DNA of 64,000 nt from Flavobacterium sp. KJJ (GCF_000708595.2 NZ_JARP01000002.1:186001-250000), one strand, 5' to 3'. Counted from the first letter of the stretch, positions 25,122 through 34,705 are shown. Program-made: numbers and translations. The notes: generated from the letters alone by a model not told the origin.

Positions 25122-25280
25122 GCAATCTTGTCATTTCGACCGAAGGAAGAAATCGCACTCGTATATCGACAAAGATTGGCTATCATAGCTACGGAATTAC
25201 TTGTGCGATTTCTCCCTTCGGTCGAAATGACAAACTTTGTGTGAACAACTTAGTAAGATTGCTTCGTTCCTCGCAATGAC
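25122..25280. repeat. Long inverted-repeat element, MITE/REP-like
   Basis: Arms 25128-25158 and 25203-25233 pair at 30 of 31 positions (TTGTCATTTCGACCGAAGG... and complement) around a 44-base loop. A second shell pairs GCAATCTT (25122-25129) with AAGATTGC (25255-25262), and a small hairpin ATTGC...GCAAT closes the right end. I recall similar 'GTCATTTCGACCGAAGG' palindromes scattered in flavobacterial genomes. It has no transposase and no coding capacity. Confidence 0.75.
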
Positions 25281-25294
25281 TTATAACCATAAAA

Positions 25295-25317
25295 AAGCCT
25301 CTGAAATTCAGAGGCTT
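25295..25317 (-). terminator. Terminator of the LysE-like gene
   Basis: Arms 25295-25303 and 25309-25317 (AAGCCTCTG / CAGAGGCTT) with a 5-nt loop and a T run on the minus strand. Confidence 0.85.
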
Positions 25318-25340
25318 AATTTATATTTTTGAGTTATTAA

Positions 25341-26021
25341 CTACTTCTTTTCAATCTTTTCAAAAGCATTTCTAACCATTTCTTTTTCTTTTGGAAACCA
25401 GCCTTGCGTTATTAATACAAATCCAAAAACCATCAAAACAATACTAATTCCTTTTTTGATTTTAAGGATATTTGTTGGTGTCATTTTAGATTTTAATTGT
25501 TTGGCTAATAATATTTTAAGGCAATCAACTATTAAATAAGTAATAATTACTGAGGCAAAAAAAGTAATCATTCTTGAGTTTTGCATTTCTAATTTTGGTC
25601 CTACAGAAATGATAACTGCCAGCCAAAAACCTAGAACACCAATGTTGATAACGTTCAATAAAAATCCTTTTATAAACAAACTGCCGTAGTTTCTTTTGAT
25701 GATATCACGATCTATTTCTTCGTCATCAATTTTTTCGTCATTTCGTAATCTTATGAAAGAAATAATGCCATAAGCCAGCATAATTATGCCACCAAAAATA
25801 AACAGCGCAGGTTTATCTTTTAAACTCTGAATTAATCTGTAACTTCCTAAATAAGCAATTGCTATAAAAAAAACATCACCTAACACTACACCAAAATCAA
25901 AGACAATTGCAGCTCTGAATCCTTTTGTAATACTGGTTTCTAGTAATATAAAAAATACTGGACCCACCATAAAACTTAAGAAAAGTCCCCATGGCAGTCC
26001 AGCCAAAATATCATTTATCAT
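25341..26021 (-). CDS. LysE-family transporter
   Basis: 226 residues with about six membrane segments. The N-terminus GLPWGLFLSFMVGPVFFILLETSITKGFRAAIVFD is the LysE/RhtB signature region, with the conserved GP and a later G-x-x-L/I repeat. Such proteins export amino acids or related small solutes across the cytoplasmic membrane. The two genes upstream on the same strand (GIN protein at 14 bases, then rnr at 25) may share its transcript. The substrate is unknown. Confidence 0.87.
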   Translation of the reverse strand: MINDILAGLPWGLFLSFMVGPVFFILLETSITKGFRAAIVFDFGVVLGDVFFIAIAYLGSYRLIQSLKDKPALFIFGGIIMLAYGIISFIRLRNDEKIDDEEIDRDIIKRNYGSLFIKGFLLNVINIGVLGFWLAVIISVGPKLEMQNSRMITFFASVIITYLIVDCLKILLAKQLKSKMTPTNILKIKKGISIVLMVFGFVLITQGWFPKEKEMVRNAFEKIEKK

Positions 26022-26035
26022 TCAAATACAATTTG

Positions 26036-26704
26036 TTATTTTACTTCTTCGATTTTACCTCCAAAAACTGTTTTTTGATTAATTTGTTTAGGTTTTCCAT
26101 AAATGTAAATAGAGCCTCCTGCGCTTACTTTGGCATCTACAAGGGTAGAAGCATTTACATCTGCTTTTCCTCCCGCAGAAACGCTGACAGTAGTTTGAGA
26201 AGTACTTAATTTACTTGCTAAAAGATATCCTCCTGCACCAAGACTTGCATCTTGATTATCTGCTTTACCAGTTAAAGTAATTTCTCCGCCAGAAACTGAG
26301 CTTACTTTTAGTTTATTAACATCTAAATCAACGTTAATTTTTCCGCCTTCTTGGGCACTTACTTTAAAAGCAGTTGCTTTAATCGCTTCTGTACTTGAAA
26401 CATACGCACCTTCATTAACATCTATCAGCTCAATATGTTTGTAATATACGGTAATATCAAGATCATCTCCAGATAATAATTTTGGAAAAGGCATTCTTAA
26501 TTTTAATAAACCCTGTTTGTTGACAACTTCAACTTCTGATTCTCTTGCTCCTTTAATAACAATTTTATTTTCAGACGACTGAACTAGTTTTACACTTAAT
26601 TTATCGAATACTTTTACCGAATCAAAATCTCCTAAATCTTTGGTAACCTGACCAAAAGACAACTGTGCAAATAAAATTACAGCTCCTATAATTAACTTTT
26701 TCAT
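26036..26704 (-). CDS. Exported head-GIN domain protein (DUF2807 family)
   Basis: 222 residues. A signal peptide (MKKLIIGAVILFAQLSFGQ) is followed by a right-handed beta-helix-like domain with recurrent S/A-G-G turns (VSSVSGGEITLTGKAD, SLGAGGYLLAS, VSAGGKADVN, VSAGGSIYIYG), the head GIN/DUF2807 pattern common in Bacteroidota. Probably periplasmic or surface-bound; role unknown. It is tightly spaced between the LysE-like gene and rnr on the same strand. Confidence 0.87.
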   Translation of the reverse strand: MKKLIIGAVILFAQLSFGQVTKDLGDFDSVKVFDKLSVKLVQSSENKIVIKGARESEVEVVNKQGLLKLRMPFPKLLSGDDLDITVYYKHIELIDVNEGAYVSSTEAIKATAFKVSAQEGGKINVDLDVNKLKVSSVSGGEITLTGKADNQDASLGAGGYLLASKLSTSQTTVSVSAGGKADVNASTLVDAKVSAGGSIYIYGKPKQINQKTVFGGKIEEVK

Positions 26705-26729
26705 ACTTTTATTTTTTTAAAATTAAACC

Positions 26730-28910
26730 TTATTCTGCTCGTCGTAAAAAATGAAAATCAAGTTGTTTTTTAACTAAATCTGCATTTTTTACTTTAACAT
26801 AAATTTCATCTCCTAATTGTAAAATACTATTTGAAGTTGCTCCAACCAAAGCATATTGCTTTTCATCGAAAGTATAGTAATCATCTTTTATTTCTCTGAT
26901 TCTTACCATTCCTTCGCATTTGTTAGAAACAATTTCGACATAAATTCCCCATTCTGTAACTCCTGAAATAACTCCCAAAAATTCTTCGTCCTGATGATCC
27001 TGCATGTATTTAACCTGCATGTATTTAATACTGTCACGTTCAGCGTTTGTCGCTAAACTTTCCATATTCGAACAATGCAGACATTTTGTTTCGTACATTT
27101 CTTCATTTACAGAAGCTCCTCCATCTAAATAATATTGCAGCAAACGGTGTACCATAACGTCTGGATAACGACGAATTGGCGATGTAAAATGGCTGTAATA
27201 ATCAAAAGCTAAACCATAATGTCCAATATTTTCTGTCGAATATTTGGCCTTGCTCATACTTCTAATCGCAAGAGTATCAATTAAGTTTTGCTCTTTTTTA
27301 CCGTTTACTTCTTCCATTAAAGCATTCAGTGATTTCGAAATATCACCTTTGTTACGGAAATCTATTTTATAACCAAATTTAGCAATTACGGTTTGCATCG
27401 CAATTAATTTGTCTTCGTTTGGTTCATCGTGAATTCTGTAAACAAATGTTTTCTTTTGTTTTCCAATGTATTCAGCCACTTTTCTATTGGCTAAAAGCAT
27501 AAATTCTTCAATCAAATGATTCGCATCTTTAGATACTTTAAAGTAAACTCCTTCCGGTTCTCCTTCAGCATCCAAATTAAATTTCACTTCAACTTTATCA
27601 AAAGAAATTGCACCATTCTGCATTCTTTTCTTTCTCAAAATCTTTGCTAATTCATCAAGTTTTAAAGTAGCTTCTGTAATTTCATCTGAAACTACATAAG
27701 ATTCTCCGGTAATTGAAACATCAACCGGAATTGTATTGTCTTTTGTTTCAATGATATATTGCGCTTCTTCGTAAGCAAAACGCTGATCTGAATAAATTAC
27801 TGTTCTTCCAAACCATTGGTTGATAACTTGTGCGGTTGGAGAAACTTCAAATATGGCAGAGAACGTATATTTCTCTTCATTTGGACGCAATGAACACGCA
27901 AAATTAGATAAAACTTCCGGAAGCATTGGCACTACTCTATCAACCAAATAAACCGAAGTTGCACGTTGATAAGCTTCATCATCTAAAATTGTTCCTTCTT
28001 CCAAATAATACGAAACATCGGCAATGTGAATTCCAATTTCGAAGTTTCCATTTTCTAACTTTTTGAAAGACAAGGCATCATCAAAATCTTTGGCATCTTT
28101 TGGATCTATCGTAAACGTGAGCGTATCACGCATATCACGACGTTTTGCAATCTCAGATTCCTGAATCGAAGTATCTATTTTTTGTGCAAATACCTCTACT
28201 TCTACCGGAAAATCTGCCGGTAAACCATATTCAGCTAAAATGGCGTGAATCTCAGTATTGTGTTCTCCAGGTTTTCCTAAAACTTTAATCACAGATCCAA
28301 ACGGACTATCAGCTCTTTTTGGCCAGTCTTCAATCGTAACCAAAACAACGTCACCATTTTCTGCTTCTCCAATTTTATCTTTCGGAATAAAAATATCCGT
28401 ATACATTTTAGGATTTGCAGTAGAAACAAAAGCAAAATTTGCCTGAATGTCAATAACTCCAACAAATTCTGTTTTATTTCTTTCTATAACTTCAATTACT
28501 TCACCTTCAGGTCTTTTTCCTTTTCTTCGGTTATAAACGTAAACTTTTACTTTGTCTTTGTCTAACGCACGATTCAAATTATTCGTCGGAATAAAAACAT
28601 CTTCAGTAAAATCAGGACAAATAAAATAGGCCGTTTTTCTGCTGGTCATATCTATTGTTCCTTCGTAATAATCCTGGCTTTCAGCTTTTACTAAATATTT
28701 GCCAGGTTCTGTCTCTATAATCTTCTTTGAAGCAGCCAGAATTTTTAAATCTTTTATAATCTGATTTCTGCTTTTCGTATCATCAAGTTCTAACTTTGCT
28801 CCTATCTGCTTATAATTGAATGATTTATTAGGGCTTTGCGATAAAATTTTTACTATCTTACTAGAGAAATCTTTCTCATTATTTATCGGCTTTCTAATTT
28901 TCTTACTCAT
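26730..28910 (-). CDS. rnr: Ribonuclease R
   Basis: 726 residues. A 3'-5' exoribonuclease that degrades structured RNA. It has an N-terminal winged-helix and cold-shock-like domains (about 1-230), the RNB catalytic block TIDPKDAKDFDDALSF (about 270-285) with the clustered Asp residues that bind Mg2+, the downstream HYGLAFDYYSHFTSPIRRYPD signature, and a C-terminal S1 domain (about 640-720). Length and order fit RNase R; RNase II would lack some N-terminal parts. It is the left-most minus-strand gene before the orientation switch near 29 kb. Confidence 0.96.
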   Translation of the reverse strand: MSKKIRKPINNEKDFSSKIVKILSQSPNKSFNYKQIGAKLELDDTKSRNQIIKDLKILAASKKIIETEPGKYLVKAESQDYYEGTIDMTSRKTAYFICPDFTEDVFIPTNNLNRALDKDKVKVYVYNRRKGKRPEGEVIEVIERNKTEFVGVIDIQANFAFVSTANPKMYTDIFIPKDKIGEAENGDVVLVTIEDWPKRADSPFGSVIKVLGKPGEHNTEIHAILAEYGLPADFPVEVEVFAQKIDTSIQESEIAKRRDMRDTLTFTIDPKDAKDFDDALSFKKLENGNFEIGIHIADVSYYLEEGTILDDEAYQRATSVYLVDRVVPMLPEVLSNFACSLRPNEEKYTFSAIFEVSPTAQVINQWFGRTVIYSDQRFAYEEAQYIIETKDNTIPVDVSITGESYVVSDEITEATLKLDELAKILRKKRMQNGAISFDKVEVKFNLDAEGEPEGVYFKVSKDANHLIEEFMLLANRKVAEYIGKQKKTFVYRIHDEPNEDKLIAMQTVIAKFGYKIDFRNKGDISKSLNALMEEVNGKKEQNLIDTLAIRSMSKAKYSTENIGHYGLAFDYYSHFTSPIRRYPDVMVHRLLQYYLDGGASVNEEMYETKCLHCSNMESLATNAERDSIKYMQVKYMQDHQDEEFLGVISGVTEWGIYVEIVSNKCEGMVRIREIKDDYYTFDEKQYALVGATSNSILQLGDEIYVKVKNADLVKKQLDFHFLRRAE

Positions 28911-29019
28911 ATATCTTTTCTTAAAGGTTTAAAATTACAAATAAGATATCAGATAATAGATTTTAACAATTAGAATTATTAAAAATATAACTTTTCGTAC
29001 ATTTACAAAAAGACTCTAT

Positions 29020-29253
29020 ATGGAAAGCTTTAAAACCATTGCAGTATTCAATTATACGCACGAAACCGTCGTTCTGAAACACTTATTAGAGCAAGAAGAG
29101 ATTCCGTATTTTTTTGAAAATGAAATAACGCTTTCTGTTGCTCCAATGTATTCGGCGGCCCTGGGTGGCATCAAACTCAAAGTTCACCCAAACGATTTCG
29201 AAGAAGTACAGCAAATTTTAGACAGTCTAAACAATCCACTCAAAATCGTTTAA
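29020..29253 (+). CDS. DUF2007-type small protein
   Basis: 77 residues: FKTIAVFNYTHETVVLKHLLEQEEIPYFFENE and GGIKLKVHPNDFEEVQQIL. This is the alpha-beta fold of DUF2007 ('putative prokaryotic signal transducing protein', PII-like). No partner gene is adjacent. It begins the plus-strand side of the orientation switch, and its stop directly borders the candidate replication origin. Function unknown. Confidence 0.8.
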   Translation: MESFKTIAVFNYTHETVVLKHLLEQEEIPYFFENEITLSVAPMYSAALGGIKLKVHPNDFEEVQQILDSLNNPLKIV

Positions 29254-29972
29254 ATCGTTTCTTTTTTCTTCTCAAAAAATTTTTTTTCCTTTTTCAACTT
29301 TCAAAGTTGTCAACATATATTAAATACAACAAAAAAGAAATTTTAAATTTAATTAATTTTTGATGGTTATTATAGCTTGTTAATATGTCGAATAATTTTA
29401 TTTTTAAATGTATTGAAATGAAGTTTTGCTTAGTTATATAGAGTTATCAACATACTTATATTTAGTTAAAGGATTAATTTTTAAGCCTTTTTCATTTTTA
29501 ATTAACAACGGTTGACAACCAAATTTGAGTTCATTTTGTAGATAAGTTCATATCTCAATTTTTGTTGAAAATGACATTTTTGATATTGATAACTTTTCTA
29601 AAAATTCATGAAAGTTTATTAGGTTTTTTCATTCCAGTTTTGGATTAGGTTTTTTTTCGACACAACCAAAAAAAACTTCTAATTTTCTATCCGAACTTAT
29701 CAACAAATAATGTTAATTTAAAGTTAACTGAATATCAACGAATTAGCATTTGGTATTAACATTCTAAAATTTTAACAAAATCCATGCTTATTATTTATTG
29801 ATTATGAGATACTTATAGAGTTATTGATAATGTTAATAAGTGTCAATGATTTGATAGTAAGACTATTGTGAAATATGATTTTTTTCCCACCAATTCCCTA
29901 TATCTTCTAATTTTAATTTGAATATAAAATGTGTTTTTAAATGTTTACAAAGAAAACAATTAGTACATATTC
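29254..29972. other. Candidate chromosomal replication origin (oriC)
   Basis: A 719-base gene-free, very AT-rich stretch. TTATCAACA, one base from the DnaA-box consensus TTATCCACA, occurs at 29444-29452 and 29697-29705; weaker forms are TTGTCAACA (29307-29315) and TGTTAATAA (29831-29839). Dyads CAACTTTCAAAGTTG (29295-29309) and GGTTGACAACC (29510-29520) are also present. Predominant gene orientation changes from minus to plus at this point, and parS sites lie 16 kb to the left. The rpiB promoter is just beyond. Identification rests on composition and motifs, not on experiment. Confidence 0.6.
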
Positions 29973-30028
29973 GTGAAATTCTTAGCGAACTTTTTTATAA
30001 TTAATGTGTGGCTGCAAATTTCTTTGAG

Positions 30029-30036
30029 TAAATTTG
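30029..30036 (+). promoter_or_regulatory. -7 promoter element of rpiB
   Basis: TAAATTTG, an exact TAnnTTTG match, 26 bases before the ATG at 30063. It lies inside an upstream in-frame extension, which is therefore not translated. Confidence 0.5.
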
Positions 30037-30062
30037 CAAAACACAACTTAATAGTATTAAAA

Positions 30063-30494
30063 ATGAAAATTTCGATAGGAAACGACCACGCAGGACCGGA
30101 TTATAAAAAAGCAATTGTTGCAATGCTTAAAGCAAAAGGATATGAAGTAACCAATTACGGAACAGATTCTGAAGATTCTGTTGATTATCCTGATTTTGGA
30201 CATCCAGTTGCGAATGATGTGTCTGAGGGAAAAGCTGATTTTGGAATTGTCATCTGCGGAAGCGGCAACGGAATTGCCATGACTGTAAACAAACATCCAA
30301 AAGTTAGAGCTGGCTTATGCTGGACTAAAGAAATTGCATATTTAACACGCCTGCATAACGATGCGAATATTGTGAGTATTCCGGCGCGCTTCACTTCTAT
30401 TCCGCAAGCGGTAGAAATTGTTGAAACGTTTTTAACTACTGCATTTGAAGGTGGAAGACACCAAAATAGAGTGAATAAAATTGCTTGTTCGTAA
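30063..30494 (+). CDS. rpiB: Ribose-5-phosphate isomerase B
   Basis: 143 residues from the ATG at 30063. It interconverts ribose 5-phosphate and ribulose 5-phosphate. The RpiB/LacAB fold begins at once (MKISIGNDHAGPDYKKAI) with the phosphate-binding DHAG, and the catalytic cysteine is in ICGSGNGIAM (Cys65). HNDANIVSIPAR is also conserved. A longer in-frame version from 29973 is rejected because the -7 element lies within it. Confidence 0.94.
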   Translation: MKISIGNDHAGPDYKKAIVAMLKAKGYEVTNYGTDSEDSVDYPDFGHPVANDVSEGKADFGIVICGSGNGIAMTVNKHPKVRAGLCWTKEIAYLTRLHNDANIVSIPARFTSIPQAVEIVETFLTTAFEGGRHQNRVNKIACS

Positions 30495-30534
30495 AGAGTA
30501 AAAAAAATCGGGTGCTTCGCACCTAAGAAATAGT

Positions 30535-30566
30535 AAACCGGGCGGATTTTTTAATTCATCCGGTTT
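30535..30566 (+). terminator. Terminator of rpiB
   Basis: Arms 30535-30541 and 30560-30566 (AAACCGG / CCGGTTT) with an 18-nt loop, then TTTTTT. A smaller hairpin GGTGC-TTC-GCACC lies upstream at 30511-30523. Confidence 0.65.
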
Positions 30567-30643
30567 TTTGTTTAATAATCTTAAAGTCAGTTGCTTAATA
30601 AAAAATTAAAATACCTCTTAGGAGTTATTAACATTGTGAATAT

Positions 30644-30913
30644 CTATATTTTATCCGTTAATTTAAGATAAATCAAAACGGCCTGAATCAAAAGAATTAT
30701 TATGAATTTGATGATAAAGGAAGTCTTGCTCGTTTTATGCCTAAACAAAAACATTGCTGTTAATAAGCCTATTGTGCCGCCAATTGCTTCCAGAAAAAAC
30801 AATGTATTCTCAGGAATTCTCCGCTTATTTTTTCGGGCTTGATATTTATCGTATCCAGCAAGAACGAATAGGATGATATTTATAAATAAAAAATAAAATA
30901 ATAAAACTTTCAT
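30644..30913 (-). CDS. DUF1294 small membrane protein
   Basis: 89 residues with about three membrane segments. KYQARKNKRRIPENTLFFLEAIGGTIG and MFLFRHKTSKTSF match the DUF1294 pattern (a conserved D-K...R-I-P and F-R-H-K-T). Function unknown. It is a single gene convergent with rpiB and divergent from tex. Confidence 0.85.
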   Translation of the reverse strand: MKVLLFYFLFINIILFVLAGYDKYQARKNKRRIPENTLFFLEAIGGTIGLLTAMFLFRHKTSKTSFIIKFIIILLIQAVLIYLKLTDKI

Positions 30914-31026
30914 TGGCTTAATATTGAAACAAAGATATTATTTTAGCCGAATGATTAATGAATTTGTTTCTATATTTTAACAAGTAAATTATATCATTTA
31001 TAACAAGAATTTATTTCATTAAAAGT

Positions 31027-33150
31027 ATGACTAATATTCAATTCATTGCCAAGTCTGTTCAAACAGCAGCGATCAACATTCAAAACACGGTTAAATTATT
31101 AGAAGAAGATTGTACGATTCCGTTTATCTCTCGTTACCGAAAAGATACAACCGGAAATCTTGACGAAGTTCAAATCGAGCAGATTGCAAAACTTCAAAAA
31201 GAATACGAAACACTTGTAAAACGTAAAGAAGCAGTTCTTAAATCTATTGAAGAGCAAAAAGCACTTACTCCAGATTTGAAGCATAAAATTGAACAAAGTT
31301 TTGATTTGCAGGAAATTGAAGATTTTTACCTTCCATACAAAAAGAAGAAAAAAACAAAAGCAGATGTCGCGCGCGAATTTGGTTTAGAGCCTTTAGCAAA
31401 AATTATTATGTCTGAAAATGATGTTGATGTCGATTTTATTTCGACACAATACATTAATGAAAATGTTATAAATGAAGAAGCAGCAATTCAAGGTGCCAGA
31501 GATATTATTGCCGAATGGATTAACGAGAATATTTACGTTCGTAAACAATTGCGTCGCTTATTTAATAGGAAAGCGACAATTGGAACTAAAGTAGTAAAAA
31601 AGAAAAGCGAAGAAGAAGGCGCACAAAAATTCAGTCAATATTTTGATTGGGAAGAACCTTTGACAAAAGCACCCTCACATCGATTATTAGCCATGCTTCG
31701 TGCAGAAAACGAAGGTTATGTAAAGTTGAAAGTTGATGTTGATATTGATGAAGCATACGATATTATTGATGAAATAATCATTAAAAAACAAAACAGCACG
31801 ACGGCTCATTTGCAATTAGCAATCGAAGACAGTTATAAAAGATTATTGAATCCAGCGATTGGAAATGAAACTTTGCAGGAAGCAAAAGCAAAAGCCGATG
31901 CTAATTCAATTCAGGTTTTTGCTAACAATTTGGGACAGTTATTACTGGCTCCGCCTTTGGGCGAAAAAAGAATCTTGGCAATTGACCCAGGATTTAGAAG
32001 TGGCTGTAAAGTAGTTTGCTTGGATGAAAAAGGCGATTTGTTATACAACGAAACGATTTATCCTCATGCGCCTCAAAATGAAGAAGCAATGGCGATTAAA
32101 AAAATCCGTTCGATGGTAAATGCTTATCAAATTGATGCTATTTCTATCGGTAACGGAACAGCTTCGCGCGAAACTGAATTTTTCATAAAAAAAATCGCGT
32201 TCGACAAACCGCTGCAAGTTTTTATCGTTTCTGAGGCCGGAGCTTCTGTTTACTCGGCTTCAAAAATTGCGCGAGAAGAATTTCCAAATTATGATGTAAC
32301 CGTTCGTGGATCAGTTTCGATCGGAAGACGACTTTCAGATCCATTGGCAGAATTAGTAAAAATTGACCCAAAAGCAATTGGAGTAGGACAATACCAGCAC
32401 GATGTTGACCAGACTAAACTAAAAGAAGAATTGGATAATACGGTAATTCGCTGCGTAAACTCAGTTGGCATTAACATCAACACTGCAAGCAAACATTTAC
32501 TGAGTTATGTGAGTGGAATAGGAGAGAAACTGGCTGAAAATATTGTACAATACCGTTCAGAAAACGGTCCGTTTGAGGACAGAAAACAGCTGAAAAAAGT
32601 GCCTCGCCTAGGCGAGAAAGCGTATCAGCAAGGCGCGGCATTTATCAGAATTTCGAATGCAAAAAATCCGCTGGATAATTCGGCAGTGCATCCAGAGGCT
32701 TATCCAGTTGTAGAGAAGATGGCGAAAGATTTGAAACTTTCAGTAAACGACTTAATTGCGAACAAAGAGAAAACAGCGCTTATTAAGGCAGAAAATTATA
32801 TTACACCTGAAATTGGTTTGCTTACGCTGAAAGACATCATAAAAGAGCTTGAAAAACCCGGATTAGACCCAAGAAAATCGGCAAAGGTTTTTGAGTTTGA
32901 TGCAAACGTAAAATCAATCAAAGATTTGAAAACCGGAATGATATTGCCTGGAATTGTGAATAACATTACCAACTTTGGCTGTTTTGTTGATATCGGGATC
33001 AAAGAAAGCGGATTGGTTCATATTTCGCAATTGAAAGCTGGTTTTGTCAGCGATGTAAACGAAGTGGTTAAATTACACCAACATGTTGATGTTAAGGTTA
33101 CAGAAGTCGATGAAGATAGAAAGAGAATTCAGTTGACTATGGTTTTGTAG
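31027..33150 (+). CDS. tex: Tex-family RNA-binding transcription accessory protein
   Basis: 707 residues. An N-terminal Tex helical domain is followed by a YqgF/RNase-H-like domain (from about 315, RILAIDPGFRSGCK), a helix-hairpin-helix block (VGININTASKHLLSYVSGIGEKLA, about 480-560) and a C-terminal S1 domain (about 635-707, GIVNNITNFGCFVDIGIKESGLVHISQL). Tex binds nucleic acid and affects transcription and stress tolerance. Domain order and length match the family. It is single and ends before a bidirectional terminator. Confidence 0.95.
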   Translation: MTNIQFIAKSVQTAAINIQNTVKLLEEDCTIPFISRYRKDTTGNLDEVQIEQIAKLQKEYETLVKRKEAVLKSIEEQKALTPDLKHKIEQSFDLQEIEDFYLPYKKKKKTKADVAREFGLEPLAKIIMSENDVDVDFISTQYINENVINEEAAIQGARDIIAEWINENIYVRKQLRRLFNRKATIGTKVVKKKSEEEGAQKFSQYFDWEEPLTKAPSHRLLAMLRAENEGYVKLKVDVDIDEAYDIIDEIIIKKQNSTTAHLQLAIEDSYKRLLNPAIGNETLQEAKAKADANSIQVFANNLGQLLLAPPLGEKRILAIDPGFRSGCKVVCLDEKGDLLYNETIYPHAPQNEEAMAIKKIRSMVNAYQIDAISIGNGTASRETEFFIKKIAFDKPLQVFIVSEAGASVYSASKIAREEFPNYDVTVRGSVSIGRRLSDPLAELVKIDPKAIGVGQYQHDVDQTKLKEELDNTVIRCVNSVGININTASKHLLSYVSGIGEKLAENIVQYRSENGPFEDRKQLKKVPRLGEKAYQQGAAFIRISNAKNPLDNSAVHPEAYPVVEKMAKDLKLSVNDLIANKEKTALIKAENYITPEIGLLTLKDIIKELEKPGLDPRKSAKVFEFDANVKSIKDLKTGMILPGIVNNITNFGCFVDIGIKESGLVHISQLKAGFVSDVNEVVKLHQHVDVKVTEVDEDRKRIQLTMVL

Positions 33151-33201
33151 AAAATCCTAATTTTTAAATTCCAAATTCCAACTTTGGAATTAAACATAAA
33201 A

Positions 33202-33239
33202 AAAAACTCCCAAACAAAAATAGTAGTTTGGGAGTTTTT
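33202..33239. terminator. Bidirectional terminator between tex and the GH8 gene
   Basis: Perfect 14-bp arms 33202-33215 and 33226-33239 with a 10-nt loop, A-rich and T-rich flanks. Confidence 0.88.
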
Positions 33240-33249
33240 ATTTTTAGGA

Positions 33250-34647
33250 TTATTTCAAAATCACCTTTTTGGTGACGCTTTTAAAATCATCATTGGCTAT
33301 TTTTATAAAATAAATTCCTGGAGCATAATGAGCTAAATTTATTTCTGTAGTTTCTGAAGTTGTTTTTTGTTGAAGAATAACATTTCCTAAGATAGAAATT
33401 ACTGAAATAGTTGATTGCTGAGGTGCGTTAACTGTAATTCGATCAGCACTCGGATTTGGAAAAAGCGTAACAGTAGATTTTTCAATATTAAAATGATCAT
33501 TAGACAGATTGGCATTTAATGGTAAATAGAAATTACCTGTTAACAAAAAGGAGTATAATGTTTTTAGGGTATGATTAAAATAACTGTTTGGTTCGTTTAA
33601 GTTTTTTAAATCAAGGTAAGAAGCATCTAAATGTGTTTGATTTTCTCCTCCCATAGCGGCGCAGGCAAACGCGCCTACAAAAGTAGCATTGTGCCATTGT
33701 CCGCTTAAAGATCCGTCCTGATTGTAACCGTCTTTTATATTTAAAGATCCGCCTAGATTGACACGCACAAAATCCGAAGATTTTTTAGAATACGTTTTTG
33801 CATCTGCAGTCCCGTACCATAAATAATCTACCGCAATGCGCCAAGGAGTTCTTGCAGCGTCGTACGAATAGGTTTTTCCTCCTTTATTATAACCGCCTGC
33901 TTGCGAAGAATAAGCTCCTGAAGCTTCACACCAGTCTGAAACTAAACCGCCCGCAGCATTGTTTACAGTAAGATTGTTGTTGATAATGGTATAGGATTTT
34001 GCAGCAACTGAATTCCAAAAAGCGGTGTCATTTGTAAAAGTTCCGAATACTCTGTAATAAGCAGGCGAAAAATAAGATGGATTGGTAATTTGGCTTCCGC
34101 CGAATTGATCTCCAGGCTTTAGAACAAATGTATTAGCCTCTATTTCGTGCGCCTTAATTGCAGCGATTAAAGTATTGGCATCATTTTTATAATTAATCGT
34201 TCCGGCACTTGCCCATTGAAAATCGGCAACGATAAGTGCAAAAGCAACATCTAGTTCGGCATCAGTTGCGCCATTTGCGCCATTAATTCCTGAACAGCCG
34301 TTGATTTTCCAATTCATAACACCATTTGCATTCACATTGTCTTTGTAGTAAAGCCAAAGACCATCAAAAAGAGTTTTGTCGGCAGCATAAACCGCTAGAA
34401 GCATTCCGTATCCAATTCCTTCAGAGACGGTTTGATTTGGGTCATCAAACTTAACTCGGAATCGGCCATTGCTGCAGGCTTCTACAAAATTGGTTTTCCA
34501 AAGGTCGTAGTTGTTTTTGGCATCCTGGCTGTTTTTAGAACTAGCCATCAAGCCATTGGCAAAGGAAATATTTGCCGGAAAGGGTTGCTTTTGTGCGTTA
34601 CTTTTGAGACACAAAAAGGCAACAGTAATCAGAAGTAGGTTTTTCAT
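33250..34647 (-). CDS. Glycoside hydrolase family 8 with T9SS sorting domain
   Basis: 465 residues. Signal peptide MKNLLLITVAFLCLKSNAQ. The catalytic domain (about 25-370) has the GH8 acid motif SEGIGYGM with Glu76 and the second acidic block TDAELD (128-133), as in endoglucanases, chitosanases and xylanases. The last ~75 residues (LFPNPSADRITVNA...GIYFIKIANDDFKSVTKKVILK) are a type A C-terminal sorting domain for type IX secretion, so the enzyme is secreted. The polysaccharide cannot be deduced from sequence. It is a single gene. Confidence 0.93.
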   Translation of the reverse strand: MKNLLLITVAFLCLKSNAQKQPFPANISFANGLMASSKNSQDAKNNYDLWKTNFVEACSNGRFRVKFDDPNQTVSEGIGYGMLLAVYAADKTLFDGLWLYYKDNVNANGVMNWKINGCSGINGANGATDAELDVAFALIVADFQWASAGTINYKNDANTLIAAIKAHEIEANTFVLKPGDQFGGSQITNPSYFSPAYYRVFGTFTNDTAFWNSVAAKSYTIINNNLTVNNAAGGLVSDWCEASGAYSSQAGGYNKGGKTYSYDAARTPWRIAVDYLWYGTADAKTYSKKSSDFVRVNLGGSLNIKDGYNQDGSLSGQWHNATFVGAFACAAMGGENQTHLDASYLDLKNLNEPNSYFNHTLKTLYSFLLTGNFYLPLNANLSNDHFNIEKSTVTLFPNPSADRITVNAPQQSTISVISILGNVILQQKTTSETTEINLAHYAPGIYFIKIANDDFKSVTKKVILK

Positions 34648-34705
34648 AATTATTGTTAATTGATTTAGGGACTCTAAAAGTAGGTTATTTTATACAAATA
34701 AAAAA

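Noticed and set aside
25091..25279. 62-residue frame in the region after tRNA-Cys
   Set aside because: It lies wholly in the long inverted repeat and reads both arms; no sign of coding.
29973..30062. 30-residue N-terminal extension of RpiB
   Set aside because: It contains the TAAATTTG promoter element, and the RpiB fold starts at the internal ATG.
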